Shown: one piece after another, positions 45,530 through 54,459 of the stretch
Layout: the number at the start of each line of letters is the position of its first letter
Numbering within the stretch: position 1 is the stretch's first letter
Source of the DNA: Curtobacterium pusillum
GTDB taxonomy: Bacteria; Actinomycetota; Actinomycetes; Actinomycetales; Microbacteriaceae
Length of the DNA stretch: 64,000 bases
Assembly: GCF_013359865.1 (NCBI RefSeq)
Contig: NZ_JABMCE010000062.1
Location: forward strand, 1 to 64,000
Direction of reading: 5' to 3'
Notes under the pieces: generated by a model
The model's database searches: none
Told to the model about the DNA's origin: nothing
What the model saw: the letters and a program-made list of their open reading frames with translations, nothing else
Translations under genes and position numbers: made by a program

Positions 45530-46489
45530 CTACTGGTACGTCGCGGCCTGGCCGTAGAGCTGCTGGGTCAGGGCCGACACGTACGCGGACTCGTCGCCTC
45601 CCGGCAGGTTGTACGTCATGAAGACGCCGTAGCCGTCCGCCTTCGTGCGCGAAGCGAGCGACACCGCGGTGGACTGCGGCGTGTTCTGGATGTCGACCGC
45701 GGCTGCCGACAGCCGCGACTTGTCGAGCCCCGGGATCGACGGCGCGGAGTACGTGCCGTAGTACGGGTTCCACGCGTAGTCGAGCTGCGAGCCGATGGTG
45801 CTGCTCGACGATGACAGTGCGGTGGACGCCGGGCCGATGTCGTAGAACGAGATGAGCTTGCCGGGCATGTCCGCGCGGAGCGCACTGATGAGCCAGCCGA
45901 TCGACTGCTGGTTCGGCTGCGCGGTGCCGTTCGTGCCGTAGTCCGAGTACTCGTCGTCGAGGTCGACCCCGTCGAGCCCGTACTTCGACACGGTGGCGGC
46001 GACCTGGGACGCGAAGTCCTGCGCCGCTGCCTGGGTCGTGAAGTTGGCGATCCCGGCGCCCTGGTGGTTGCCGAGGATCGACAGCGACACCTTGATGCCC
46101 TTCGCCTGCAGCGGCTTGATCTGCGTGGCGGCGTCGTCGAGGGTCGCCTGGACGTTCTCGTTGTTGTACAGGACGGCCTTCGAGCCGTTCCAGTTGATGT
46201 TGGCGGCGAAGATGATCGCCACGTCGAAGGCGTTCGCCCCGTTGGCCAGCTGGTACCGGGCGACGTTCGCGAGTTCGTCGTTGTTGACCTCGACGTACGC
46301 GATGCTCGTCGGCCCGGACTTGGTCGGGGTCGCGTGCGGTTGCGCGCCGTGACCGACTCCGTGCTGCGCGCCGACGCCGTGCGCGAGGCCGGTGGGCGAC
46401 GGCGCTGCCGACGCGGCGGCCGGCACCAGTGGCGCGACGACCATCGCGGCGATGGCCGCCACGATCCCGAACTTCATGCTCTTCTTCAT
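45530..46489 (-). CDS. secreted endo-beta-N-acetylglucosaminidase, Endo H type (GH18)
   Basis: The 319-residue protein has a Sec signal peptide (about 1-28) and one GH18 barrel. The catalytic motif DGVDLDDEY (173-181) contains the acid E180 and D178. The downstream pattern YGTNGTAQPNQ, YDIGPA, YAWNPYYGTY and TYNLPGGD follows Streptomyces Endo H as I remember it. The enzyme cuts between the two core GlcNAc residues of high-mannose N-glycans. The ATG at 46489 has GAGGAG upstream. It is the last gene of the set with GH38, GH5 and the sugar importer, and supplies their substrate outside the cell. Confidence 0.9.
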   Translation of the reverse strand: MKKSMKFGIVAAIAAMVVAPLVPAAASAAPSPTGLAHGVGAQHGVGHGAQPHATPTKSGPTSIAYVEVNNDELANVARYQLANGANAFDVAIIFAANINWNGSKAVLYNNENVQATLDDAATQIKPLQAKGIKVSLSILGNHQGAGIANFTTQAAAQDFASQVAATVSKYGLDGVDLDDEYSDYGTNGTAQPNQQSIGWLISALRADMPGKLISFYDIGPASTALSSSSSTIGSQLDYAWNPYYGTYSAPSIPGLDKSRLSAAAVDIQNTPQSTAVSLASRTKADGYGVFMTYNLPGGDESAYVSALTQQLYGQAATYQ

Positions 46490-46577
46490 GTCACTCCTCA
46501 TCGAGTGGATGACCACGACCGCGGATGCCGTCGTGTCGTCCGGGGCCGGCCCACCCGAAGGGCCGGCCCCGGGACGT

Positions 46578-49500
46578 TCATGCGCGCGGGTACCGGAAGG
46601 TCCGCACTTCGTAGGCGTCGACGGGGAACGCGGCGACGCCGTCTGTGACCGAGGCGACGCCCGGCAGCGACGGGTCGGACTCCTCGAGCAACGTCACCTC
46701 GACGGGGTCGCCGAAGACGGCACCGGTAGCGGTAGCGGTACCGGACACCGCGATGCCGCCGGTCCCCCGCCGCCCGGAGGGCTCGTAGACGCGGACGACC
46801 AGGTCGCCGGAGCGGTCGTCGGCCAGCTTGACGCTCGACAGCACGACGTCGCCGGACACCTGGACGAGCGGCTCGAACCCGCGGGCGCCCGTGATCGTCC
46901 GGGCGCTCGCGTTCATGACGACCCCGGCAGACGTCGCGCCGAGCTGGTCGGCGCCGATGACGATGCCGTACCGGTGCGTCTGCACGCCCTGGTCGGTCTC
47001 CGGGTCGGGGAACCGCGGTGCGCGGAGCAGCGACAGCCGCACGGTCGTGGTGACGTGGCCGTCGACGGCGTCGCGCGTGGTGTCGAACCCGTGGATCGAG
47101 TCGTTCACGAGCGCGACCCCGAAGCCCGGCTCCTCCACCAGCACGTAGCGGTGCATCGAGGTCTCGAACTTCGCGGCCTCCCACGAGGTGTTCGTGTGCG
47201 TGACGCGCTTCTGGGCACCGAACTGCGTCTCCGCGACGGTGTGCTCGGCGCGGACGTCGAGCGGGAACGCGACCTTGAGGAACTTCTCGGTCTCGTGCCA
47301 GTCCGTCGTCTGGTCGAACTCCAGGGTGCGGGAGCCGGGCGCGAGGGTGATCTCCTGCCTGACCGTCGAGTCGCCGAAGGCACGCTCCACGACGAGCCGC
47401 GCCACGCCGGTCCGGTCGTCCACGCAGGCGGTCAGCCCGGTCACCGCCACGAGGTCCTCGACCCGGTTCCGGTAGTACCGGTCGACGTCCCACGCGTCCC
47501 ACATGTTCGGGAAGTCCTGGTGCAGCTGCAGCAGGTTCGCCGCCTGGCCGGGAGCGATGGCGTCGCGCCCGGTGGTCAGGTCGACGGCGCTCGTCACGAG
47601 CCCCTGGGCGTCGACGACGACCCGGACGAGGTCGTTCGCCAGGACGTACCCGCCGTCCTGCTCGGCCAGCGACACGGCGGTCACGTCCGCCACGTCGGTC
47701 GCCAGGACAGCACCGAGCGCGGGTGCGCCGGCCTGGAGGAACGGGGCCGGGTTCACGACGACCGTCGCGTCCCCGGCACCGGCCAGTGCCGACAGCGCCT
47801 GCTGGATGATCGCGGTGAGGCTCGCGGCCGTCTCGGCGTACTTCGCCACTGCCTCGCGGTGCACCCATGCGATGGAGGTACCGGGCAGGATGTCGTGGAA
47901 CTGCTGGAGGAGGACCTGCTGCCACAGGGCGTCGAGTTCGTCGTACGGGTAGGCGAAGTCGGTGCGGGCTGCCGCGGTCGTTGCCCACAGCTCGGCCTCG
48001 ACGAGCAGCTGCTCGCACCGGCGGTTGCCCTGCTTCGTGCCGTGCTGACTGGTGAGCGTGGCGCGGTGGAGTTCGAGGTAGAGCTCACCGACCCACACCG
48101 GCGGGTCGGGCAGCTCGGCCTTCGCCCGGTCGAAGAACGTGTCCGGGTGCTCCCAGCGGACCTTGGCGCTGCCCTCGAGGTCCGCCAGTCGCTTCGCGGT
48201 GCCGGTCATCTCGCGGGTGGTGCCGCCGCCGCCGTCGCCCCAGCCGACCGGGGCGATCGAGCCGGTCGCGAGCCGGTTCTCGCGGAACTGCCGGGACGCC
48301 TTCGCGACCTCGCTGCCGGACAGCCGCGAGTTGTACGTGTCCATCGACGGGAAGTGCGAGAACACCCGCGACCCGTCGATGCCCTCCCAGAGGAACGTGT
48401 GGTGCGGGAACTTGTTCACCTGGTTCCACGAGATCTTCTGCGTGAAGAACCACTCGAAGCCCGCGCGGCGCATGAGCTGCGGCAGCGCCGGCGAGTACCC
48501 GAAGCTGTCCGGCAGCCAGACGCCCTTCGGCCGGATGCCGAACTCCCGCTCGAAGAACCGCTGTCCCTGGGAGAACTGCCGCACGATGCTCTCGCCGGTC
48601 GGCATCACGGTGTCGGACTCGACCCACATGCCGCCGATGGGCAGGAACCGACCGGCCTCGACCGCGGCCTTGACCCGGGCGTAGACCTCCGGCCGGTGTT
48701 CCTTGATCCAGGCGTACTGCTGCGCACTGGACATGCCGTAGAGGAACTCGTCGGTCTGGTCGATGAGCTCGGTCATGGTCGAGGTGGTCCGGGCGACCTT
48801 GCGGATCGTCTCCCGCACGGGCCACAGCCACGCGGAGTCGATGTGGGCGTGCCCGACGGCGGAGATCGTGTGCGCTGAGGCCTCGGCCGGTGCTGCCAGG
48901 ACGTCGGCGAGCGCCGCGCGGGCGTCCGGTGCGGTCGCGGCGATGTGCTGCAGGTCGAGCCGGTCGAGGGCGTCGTCGAGTGCCTGCAGGATCCGCATCC
49001 GCCGTGGCCCCTCGGGCAGTTCGGCCTGGAGTTCGAGCAGGACCTCCATGTCGAGGGCGAGTTCGTGCACCTCGGACTCGAACACGGCGAGGTCCATCCG
49101 GCGGCTCGTGTAGAGGCGCTTCGAGGACGAGGTCTGCACGTCGCCCTCCTGCGTGGGGAGGAAGGGGTGGTAGTCGAGCAGGACGGGGTTCGACGCGGCC
49201 TCGACGAAGAGCTCGACGGTCTCGCCGCCCTCGGCCCGCTCCGTGACGAGCACCCACTGGTTCCGCGGGTTGATCGACTTCACCGGGGAGCCGTCGGCGA
49301 GGTACACGAGGCCCTCGCACTGGAAGCCGGGCATGTTCTTGTCGAACCCGAGGTCGATGACGACCTCGACGCGACGGCCCGCCCAGTGGGCCGGTACCGT
49401 CCCGGTCAGCCGGAACCACGTCGTCCCCCACGCAGCACCCCACGTCGTGCCGACCTCGTACGGTGCGAAGTCGAGCTGCAGCCCTTCCGCGGGCGGGATC

Positions 49501-49625
49501 GGCTCCCCCGGCAGCTCGTGCCACGCGGTCGCGAGCGGCGTCGCCGTGGCGTGGACCGCGGGCAGGATCCGCTCGTCGAGGACGCGTCGTGCCCGTCCGG
49601 TGGTGAGGGGGATGTCGTCGTGCAT
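46578..49625 (-). CDS. alpha-mannosidase, GH38
   Basis: The 1015-residue enzyme has an N-terminal beta domain, a GH38 catalytic domain starting with GHAHIDSAWLWP (258-269; zinc ligands H259 or H261 and D263), and the nucleophile D373 in WLPDSFGYSPALP. A helical bundle and beta-sandwich C-terminal domains complete the usual 1000-residue form. It has no signal peptide and should trim alpha-linked mannose inside the cell. GGAAGG precedes the ATG. It lies between the GH5 gene (172 bp) and the Endo-H-like gene (88 bp) on the same strand. Confidence 0.95.
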   Translation of the reverse strand: MHDDIPLTTGRARRVLDERILPAVHATATPLATAWHELPGEPIPPAEGLQLDFAPYEVGTTWGAAWGTTWFRLTGTVPAHWAGRRVEVVIDLGFDKNMPGFQCEGLVYLADGSPVKSINPRNQWVLVTERAEGGETVELFVEAASNPVLLDYHPFLPTQEGDVQTSSSKRLYTSRRMDLAVFESEVHELALDMEVLLELQAELPEGPRRMRILQALDDALDRLDLQHIAATAPDARAALADVLAAPAEASAHTISAVGHAHIDSAWLWPVRETIRKVARTTSTMTELIDQTDEFLYGMSSAQQYAWIKEHRPEVYARVKAAVEAGRFLPIGGMWVESDTVMPTGESIVRQFSQGQRFFEREFGIRPKGVWLPDSFGYSPALPQLMRRAGFEWFFTQKISWNQVNKFPHHTFLWEGIDGSRVFSHFPSMDTYNSRLSGSEVAKASRQFRENRLATGSIAPVGWGDGGGGTTREMTGTAKRLADLEGSAKVRWEHPDTFFDRAKAELPDPPVWVGELYLELHRATLTSQHGTKQGNRRCEQLLVEAELWATTAAARTDFAYPYDELDALWQQVLLQQFHDILPGTSIAWVHREAVAKYAETAASLTAIIQQALSALAGAGDATVVVNPAPFLQAGAPALGAVLATDVADVTAVSLAEQDGGYVLANDLVRVVVDAQGLVTSAVDLTTGRDAIAPGQAANLLQLHQDFPNMWDAWDVDRYYRNRVEDLVAVTGLTACVDDRTGVARLVVERAFGDSTVRQEITLAPGSRTLEFDQTTDWHETEKFLKVAFPLDVRAEHTVAETQFGAQKRVTHTNTSWEAAKFETSMHRYVLVEEPGFGVALVNDSIHGFDTTRDAVDGHVTTTVRLSLLRAPRFPDPETDQGVQTHRYGIVIGADQLGATSAGVVMNASARTITGARGFEPLVQVSGDVVLSSVKLADDRSGDLVVRVYEPSGRRGTGGIAVSGTATATGAVFGDPVEVTLLEESDPSLPGVASVTDGVAAFPVDAYEVRTFRYPRA

Positions 49626-49797
49626 GGGGACCTTCCTGGTTCGGGAGGGCCGGCGTCGGAGCCGGCGGCGGTGCGGTGTGGCGGTGGCGGTGGCGGTGTC
49701 GGTGGCGGTTCAGGTCGTGCGGGTGCTGCTGGGAGCGTCGGCGGTGCCGCGTCCGTCGTGCGGGTCGTGCGGGTCGGGGTCCGGGCCCGGGCCCGGG
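49626..49797 (-). other. 172-bp low-complexity gap between GH5 and GH38 genes
   Basis: The plus strand shows (GGCGGT)-type repeats at about 49675-49710 and CCCGGG-type self-complementary runs at about 49785-49797. No gene is supported. The CCCGGGCCCGGG segment touching the GH5 stop codon could form a hairpin that lowers expression of the downstream mannosidase relative to the importer. Confidence 0.55.
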
Positions 49798-51192
49798 TCA
49801 GGGCATGGTCGCCGGGTGCGCGACGGACAGCGCCGTGCCGTCGAGGTCGGCGGGGACGTCCACGCAGCGGGTGATCCCACGAGCGGCGAGCAGCCCTGCA
49901 TCGCCGAGCCGGGAGCGCAGGACGACCTGGGGCCCGCGCCCGTCCGGGTCGGTCTCGGCGAGCGCCAGCCATGCCGCCGCGAACCGGCCGCCCGGCGCGC
50001 AGTCGGCTCGGAGACCGTACCGGGTCGTCCCGTCCGCCAGGACGTCGTCGAGCACGAGCCCCGTCGTCGTCGGCGCAGGCGTCGCGGCGGTCCCCGCGCC
50101 CGCCCGTGAGCCGTGTTCCCGGGCGAGGGCGGCGAACGCCTCCCCCGCGGGCTTCAACCGGCCGTCGTTCGTGAACAGGCCGAGGTCGTACTCGAGCTCC
50201 GGGAAGTCGGCGAGCGACCGGGAGACGTCGTGCGAACACCACCACGTGACCCCGAGCACGTTCTGCGCGTCGAGCACGTGCCGGATGGTCTGCTCGGTGA
50301 ACGAGGCGGCGTCGGCGGGGTCGACCACGTTCGTCGGGGCCCCGACCTCCTGCAGCCAGTTGGGGCGTGCGGGGTCGCGGTTCCACGCGGCGGCGAGCTG
50401 CAGCAGGTACTCGCCGTGCCGGACCGATCCGGGTCCCAGTGCGCCGTGCAGTGTGGCCGATCCGTTGAACACCCACGAGTGCGTGACGGTCGCGTCGCCG
50501 TGGTCCGCCGCGTGCTCCGGGCCGAAGGGCTGCGCGTCGTCGTACCAGGCCGCGTCGTACTGTGCGACGGTGACCAGCGGCTCGGGACGCGACCCGGCGC
50601 TGCCCGCGACCGGCGGGGCGGACGCGTGCCGCGCCTCCAGACCGACCGCACCGGACCCACCGGATGACAGCCCGCGCCGCGCCGCGGCGACCATCGCCGC
50701 CGCCCACGCGTGTCCCTGCTCCGCCGTGATGTCGTGCGGCGACGGGTGCGGCGCGTGCGCGAACTGGTTGACCTCGTTGCCGATGGTGATCCCGAGCAGG
50801 TTGGGTCGGTCCGCGACGGCTGCGGCGAGCGCCTCCACGTACGCGGCCGTCGACGCGACGACGTCCGGGTCGGTGAACATGTTCCGCCGGTGCCAGCTGT
50901 CGAGCCACGAGGGGACGAAGTCGAAGCTCGACAGGTGTCCCTGCAGCGCGTCGACGTTCACGTCGAGCCCGAACGATCCGGCGATGTCGACGACGGTCGC
51001 GACGTCGGCGAGCGCCTGCTTCCGGATGAGGGTCCGGTTCGGCTGGACGACCGGCCACAGCGGGAAGATCCGCACGTGGTCGGCGCCGAGCGACGCGATC
51101 GCCTCCATGTCCCGGGCGGTGTCCGACGCGGAGAAGTCGAGCCACGAGTGGAACCATCCGACGGAGGGGGTGTGGTTGACGCCGAAGCGCAT
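49798..51192 (-). CDS. glycoside hydrolase family 5, likely beta-mannosidase of the GH5_18 type
   Basis: The 464-residue protein starts MRFGVNHTPSVGWFHSWLDF and has a GH5 barrel with the likely acid/base E140 in IGNEVNQF and nucleophile E282 in WLQEVGAP. There is no signal peptide. The N-terminal pattern and cytoplasmic location fit the GH5_18 subfamily, whose bifidobacterial members remove the beta-mannose of the N-glycan core; subfamily placement is from memory. It overlaps the permease stop codon by one base (TGATG). A dispersed-element copy inserts VGLEARHA at about 183-190, between barrel elements. Confidence 0.82.
   Translation of the reverse strand: MRFGVNHTPSVGWFHSWLDFSASDTARDMEAIASLGADHVRIFPLWPVVQPNRTLIRKQALADVATVVDIAGSFGLDVNVDALQGHLSSFDFVPSWLDSWHRRNMFTDPDVVASTAAYVEALAAAVADRPNLLGITIGNEVNQFAHAPHPSPHDITAEQGHAWAAAMVAAARRGLSSGGSGAVGLEARHASAPPVAGSAGSRPEPLVTVAQYDAAWYDDAQPFGPEHAADHGDATVTHSWVFNGSATLHGALGPGSVRHGEYLLQLAAAWNRDPARPNWLQEVGAPTNVVDPADAASFTEQTIRHVLDAQNVLGVTWWCSHDVSRSLADFPELEYDLGLFTNDGRLKPAGEAFAALAREHGSRAGAGTAATPAPTTTGLVLDDVLADGTTRYGLRADCAPGGRFAAAWLALAETDPDGRGPQVVLRSRLGDAGLLAARGITRCVDVPADLDGTALSVAHPATMP
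50629..50643 (-). repeat. dispersed GGAGGCGCGG element, copy 12 (inside GH5 gene)
   Basis: CCGCGCCTCCAGACC in plus reading; coding strand reads G-L-E-A-R in frame within a Gly/Ala/Ser-rich loop. With its CGACC flank it matches copy 1 at 7704. Confidence 0.65.
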
Positions 51193-52166
51193 CAGCCCTT
51201 CACCCCGCCCTCTTCGACGCCCTTGAAGAAGAAGCGCTGCAGGACGGCGAAGATCACGGCGATCGGGATGAAGGCGATCATGGTGCCGGCCGCGATCATG
51301 CGCTGGTCGGTGGCGAACGTGCCCTGGAGGTACTGCAGACCGACCGTGAGGGTGAGGTTCTCCGGGGACTGCAGGACGATGAGCGGCCAGAGGAAGTCGT
51401 CCCACGCGCCGATGAACGAGAAGATCGCGATCACGGCGATGGTGCCCTGCACGGCGGGCAGCGAGATGTAGCGGAGCCGCTGCATCGCGTTGGCGCCGTC
51501 CATCACGGCGGCCTGGTCGATCTCCTCGGGGATCTGCCGGAACGCGTTGAACATGAGCAGCACGTTGAGCGCGGCGATCATGCCGGGCAGCGCGACGCCG
51601 ACGAGGTTGTCGGCGAGGCCGAGGTCCTTCACGGTGACGAACTGGCTGATGATCGTCGCCTCGCCCGGTAGCACCAGGGTGGCGAGGAACAGGCCGAGGA
51701 CGGCCTTCCGGAAGCGCCACTGCAGGCGGGCGAGGGCGAACCCGGCGAGCGTCGCGAACACGATGTTGCCGAACACGTCGATCGCGGCGACGAGCAGCGA
51801 GTTGCCGATGTAGCGCCAGACCGGGATCGCTGCAGCGACCTTGAGGTAGTTCTCGATCGTCGGCTGGGTCGGGATGAAGGACGGGTTCGCCGTGTAGATG
51901 TCCTCGCCGGCGCCCTTGAGCGAGGTGGACAGCTGCCAGAGGAACGGGCCGATCGTGATGAAGAGCACCACCACGAGCAGGACGTAGCGGATCACCTTCT
52001 CGCGGGTGGACATGACGCCCCAGACCTGGCGGCGCCGCTTCCGGCCGTCACCGCCCTGCCTGGAGGCGCGGCGTGCGCCCGTCGCTCCGCTCACATCGGG
52101 CGCGGGTGCGGCTGCGCCGGCGGCGCCCCCGATGACCGGTTCCGTGGTCGAGGTCGTGTTCGTCAC
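51192..52166 (-). CDS. sugar ABC transporter permease, MalG type (CUT1)
   Basis: The 324-residue permease has a long cytoplasmic N-terminus (about 1-55), six membrane segments and the EAA motif EEIDQAAVMDGANAMQRLRYISLP near 225-248. It pairs with the MalF-type permease whose stop codon it overlaps (GTGA). The N-terminal tail, rich in Ala/Gly/Arg, includes RRASRQGG encoded by a dispersed-element copy. No ATPase is encoded in the cluster, so a shared MsiK-like ATPase elsewhere is likely. Confidence 0.93.
   Translation of the reverse strand: MTNTTSTTEPVIGGAAGAAAPAPDVSGATGARRASRQGGDGRKRRRQVWGVMSTREKVIRYVLLVVVLFITIGPFLWQLSTSLKGAGEDIYTANPSFIPTQPTIENYLKVAAAIPVWRYIGNSLLVAAIDVFGNIVFATLAGFALARLQWRFRKAVLGLFLATLVLPGEATIISQFVTVKDLGLADNLVGVALPGMIAALNVLLMFNAFRQIPEEIDQAAVMDGANAMQRLRYISLPAVQGTIAVIAIFSFIGAWDDFLWPLIVLQSPENLTLTVGLQYLQGTFATDQRMIAAGTMIAFIPIAVIFAVLQRFFFKGVEEGGVKG
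52059..52081 (+). repeat. dispersed GGAGGCGCGG element, copy 13 (inside MalG-type gene)
   Basis: GGAGGCGCGGCGTGCGCCCG (52062-52081) is identical to 26982-27001. The opposite strand encodes the Ala/Arg part of the permease N-terminal tail in frame. Confidence 0.75.
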
Positions 52167-53035
52167 TTGTCCGCCTTGCTGTTCATCCGCGCGAGCGCGA
52201 GCATCGGGATGAGCGTCACGACGAAGAGCAGGAGGCTCAGGGCGGACGCGTAGCCGAGGTTGCCGGTGAAGCCGCGGGCGTACTGCTGGATGAGCATGAC
52301 GAGGGAGTTGTCCTGCCCGCCCGGTCCACCCGTGCCGTTGGTGAGGATGTAGAGCTCGCTGAACACCCGGAGCGCGCTCACGCACACGAGGATGCCGACG
52401 AGTGTCATCGTCCCGCGGACGCCCGGCATGGTGACCGACCAGAACCGACGCACGGAGCCGGCGCCGTCGAGGGCGGCCGCTTCGTGCAGGTCCTTGCCGA
52501 CGTTCGCGAGTGCCGCGAGGAAGATGATCATGTAGTAGCCGAGGCCCTTCCACACCGTCAGGCTGATCGCGCTGATGAGCAGCAGCCACCGGTCGGTGAG
52601 GAACGGGATGCCCGCGCCGCCGAGGGCCTTCACGATCTCGTTGATGACCCCGCGGTCGTCGAGGATCCAGGTCCAGATGAGCCCGACGACCACCGCGGAG
52701 GCGATCACCGGGGTGTAGTAGGCCGTCCGGAAGAAGGCGATCCCGGGCAGCTTCTGCTGCACGAGCACCGCCATGAGGAGCGGGAGGACCGTCAGCAGCG
52801 GCAGGCAGATCGCCATGTAGATGACGCTGTTGAGCAGCGCCTCCCACACCTGGGGATCCGCGAGCAGGGCCTCGAAGTTCCGGAAGCCGACCCACTGGCT
52901 GACGCCGCCGAGGGGGCTGGCGTTCGTGAACGACAGCCGCACGGTGTTGATCGACGGCCAGAGGCTGAACCCGACGAGCCAGACGAGTGCCGGCAGGACG
53001 AGCAACCAGGGGGTGAACCAGCGGTTCGCGCGCAT
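52163..53035 (-). CDS. sugar ABC transporter permease, MalF type (CUT1)
   Basis: The 290-residue permease has six membrane segments and the EAA motif DLHEAAALDGAGSVRRFWSVTMP near 200-222. The N-terminal pattern WLLVLPALVWLVGFSLWPSINTVRLSF is typical of CUT1 partners. It follows the binding-protein gene by 27 bp and is translationally coupled to the second permease. Confidence 0.94.
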   Translation of the reverse strand: MRANRWFTPWLLVLPALVWLVGFSLWPSINTVRLSFTNASPLGGVSQWVGFRNFEALLADPQVWEALLNSVIYMAICLPLLTVLPLLMAVLVQQKLPGIAFFRTAYYTPVIASAVVVGLIWTWILDDRGVINEIVKALGGAGIPFLTDRWLLLISAISLTVWKGLGYYMIIFLAALANVGKDLHEAAALDGAGSVRRFWSVTMPGVRGTMTLVGILVCVSALRVFSELYILTNGTGGPGGQDNSLVMLIQQYARGFTGNLGYASALSLLLFVVTLIPMLALARMNSKADK

Positions 53036-53062
53036 GACGGTCCTCCTGTTCCGATGCGCCGA

Positions 53063-54358
53063 CTAGCCGTTGGCCAGCAGGCTGTTCATCTTGGTCTGGG
53101 CCGTCTGCAGCGCCTTCTCCGGCGTCACCTGGCCCTTCATCGCGAGGGCGATCTGCTGGTCGAGGAAGTCCGTCATCGCGGAGTTCGCCTCGACCGGGTT
53201 GAGCACCTTCGCCTTCTTGAGCGCCTCGTTCGCGAGCACGCGGGCCTTGCCGTTCACGGTGCCGTCGTCCTTCGAGAAGTACGGGTCGGACTGCGACGAC
53301 GTGGTCGACGGGAAGATGTTCACGAGGTGTGCGAACGCCTCCTGGTTCTTCGCGTTCGTCATGAACTTCGCGAAGGCCTCTGCCGTGGCGAGGTGCTTCG
53401 ACTTGCTCGAAACGGACAGGCCCTGCACGTAGAGCGGCGGGGTGTCGAGCGCCGGGCTCACGGTCACCTTGCCCTTGAGCGACGGGTTGTTCTTCTCGAA
53501 GTCGGCGAGCGACGTCGCGCCACCGGTCGTCCACGCGACCTTGGCCTGCGTGAACAGGGTGGAGTTGCCGAGGTAGTCGCTGTTGAGGACGTTGGAGGGC
53601 ATGTAGCCGTCCTGGTAGGCGGTCTTGTACCGGTCGATCAGGTCGGCCGCCTTCGAGGAGTCGGCGAAGGTGAACTTCGTGCCGTCCGAGTTGAGCACCT
53701 TGACGCCGGCGAGGGTGAAGTCGCCGAGCCCGGGCTTCCGGCTCATGAGGTAGTCGGTCGGGCAGTTGTCGTGCATGGTCTTCGCCTGCGTGAACAGGTC
53801 GTCGGTGGTCTTCGGCGGGTTGTCCGCGTCGAGCCCGCACTTCGCGAACATGTCGCTGTTCCAGTAGTCGACGTCGGTGTTGAGGTACCACGGGTACCCG
53901 TACGTGCCGTCGAGACCCTTGTACTCGTACGAGTCGAGCGCGCCGGAGACGTAGGTGCTCGCCAGCTTCGAGTCGTCCTTCGACACGTCCTGCAGGTACC
54001 CGCGCTTGGCGAGCGGCAGGGCGATGTCCGGCGGGAGGTTGATGACGTCCGGCAGCGTGTTGGACGACGCCTGGCTGAGCACCTTGTCGGCGTAGCCGTC
54101 GCCGGGCTGGTCCTGCAGCTTGACCTTCGCGTCCGGGTGGGCCTTCTCGAAGTCCTTGATGACCCCGTTGAGGTAGTCGGTGTAGGTCGGCGTGAGCGCC
54201 CAGGTCTGCAGGGTGATGGTGCCGCTGATGTCCCCGCCCCCTGCGCCGCTCGAGCCGCTGCTGCCGCCCGAGCAGCCGGTCAGGACGAGCGCGGTCGCAG
54301 CCGCGGTGGCGAGCAGCGCGACCGCGCGGCCCTTCGTCACTCGTGTCGTGGTCCTCAT
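53063..54358 (-). CDS. sugar ABC transporter substrate-binding lipoprotein (CUT1)
   Basis: The 431-residue family 1 solute-binding protein has a lipoprotein signal with LTGC (cysteine at about 29) and a Gly/Ser linker. The body carries ITLQTWALTPTYTDYLNGVIKDFEKAHPDAKV, GTYGYPWYLNTDVDYWNSDMF and a C-terminal helical part. In this setting the expected ligand is an oligomannose chain with one GlcNAc; this is inference. The ATG at 54358 has AAGGAG 9 nt upstream. It heads the operon and faces lacI across a 101-bp control region. Confidence 0.93.
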   Translation of the reverse strand: MRTTTRVTKGRAVALLATAAATALVLTGCSGGSSGSSGAGGGDISGTITLQTWALTPTYTDYLNGVIKDFEKAHPDAKVKLQDQPGDGYADKVLSQASSNTLPDVINLPPDIALPLAKRGYLQDVSKDDSKLASTYVSGALDSYEYKGLDGTYGYPWYLNTDVDYWNSDMFAKCGLDADNPPKTTDDLFTQAKTMHDNCPTDYLMSRKPGLGDFTLAGVKVLNSDGTKFTFADSSKAADLIDRYKTAYQDGYMPSNVLNSDYLGNSTLFTQAKVAWTTGGATSLADFEKNNPSLKGKVTVSPALDTPPLYVQGLSVSSKSKHLATAEAFAKFMTNAKNQEAFAHLVNIFPSTTSSQSDPYFSKDDGTVNGKARVLANEALKKAKVLNPVEANSAMTDFLDQQIALAMKGQVTPEKALQTAQTKMNSLLANG

Positions 54359-54382
54359 GGGATCTGACTCCTTCGTCATCCG

Positions 54383-54396
54383 CTGAACCGGTTCAG
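54383..54396. promoter_or_regulatory. LacI-family operator for the glycan operon
   Basis: CTGAACCGGTTCAG is a perfect 14-bp palindrome centred on CCGG, the form bound by LacI-family repressors. A second, imperfect site with GAACCGGTC lies at 54408-54416. Both fall between the binding-protein gene and the likely promoter, so bound repressor would block transcription. Confidence 0.75.
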
Positions 54397-54446
54397 TTCC
54401 TGTCGCCGAACCGGTCGAATGCAGCGATGCTGGCGAACTAAAGCGC

Positions 54447-54456
54447 TATAGTCAAG
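54447..54456. promoter_or_regulatory. overlapping divergent promoter elements, lacI / glycan operon
   Basis: TATAGTCAAG reads as the lacI -10 TATAGT (54447-54452) on the plus strand, 7 nt before its GTG start. On the minus strand the same bases include TTGACT, a good -35 for the binding-protein gene. RNA polymerase can therefore serve only one direction at a time. Confidence 0.6.
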
Positions 54457-54459
54457 TCC

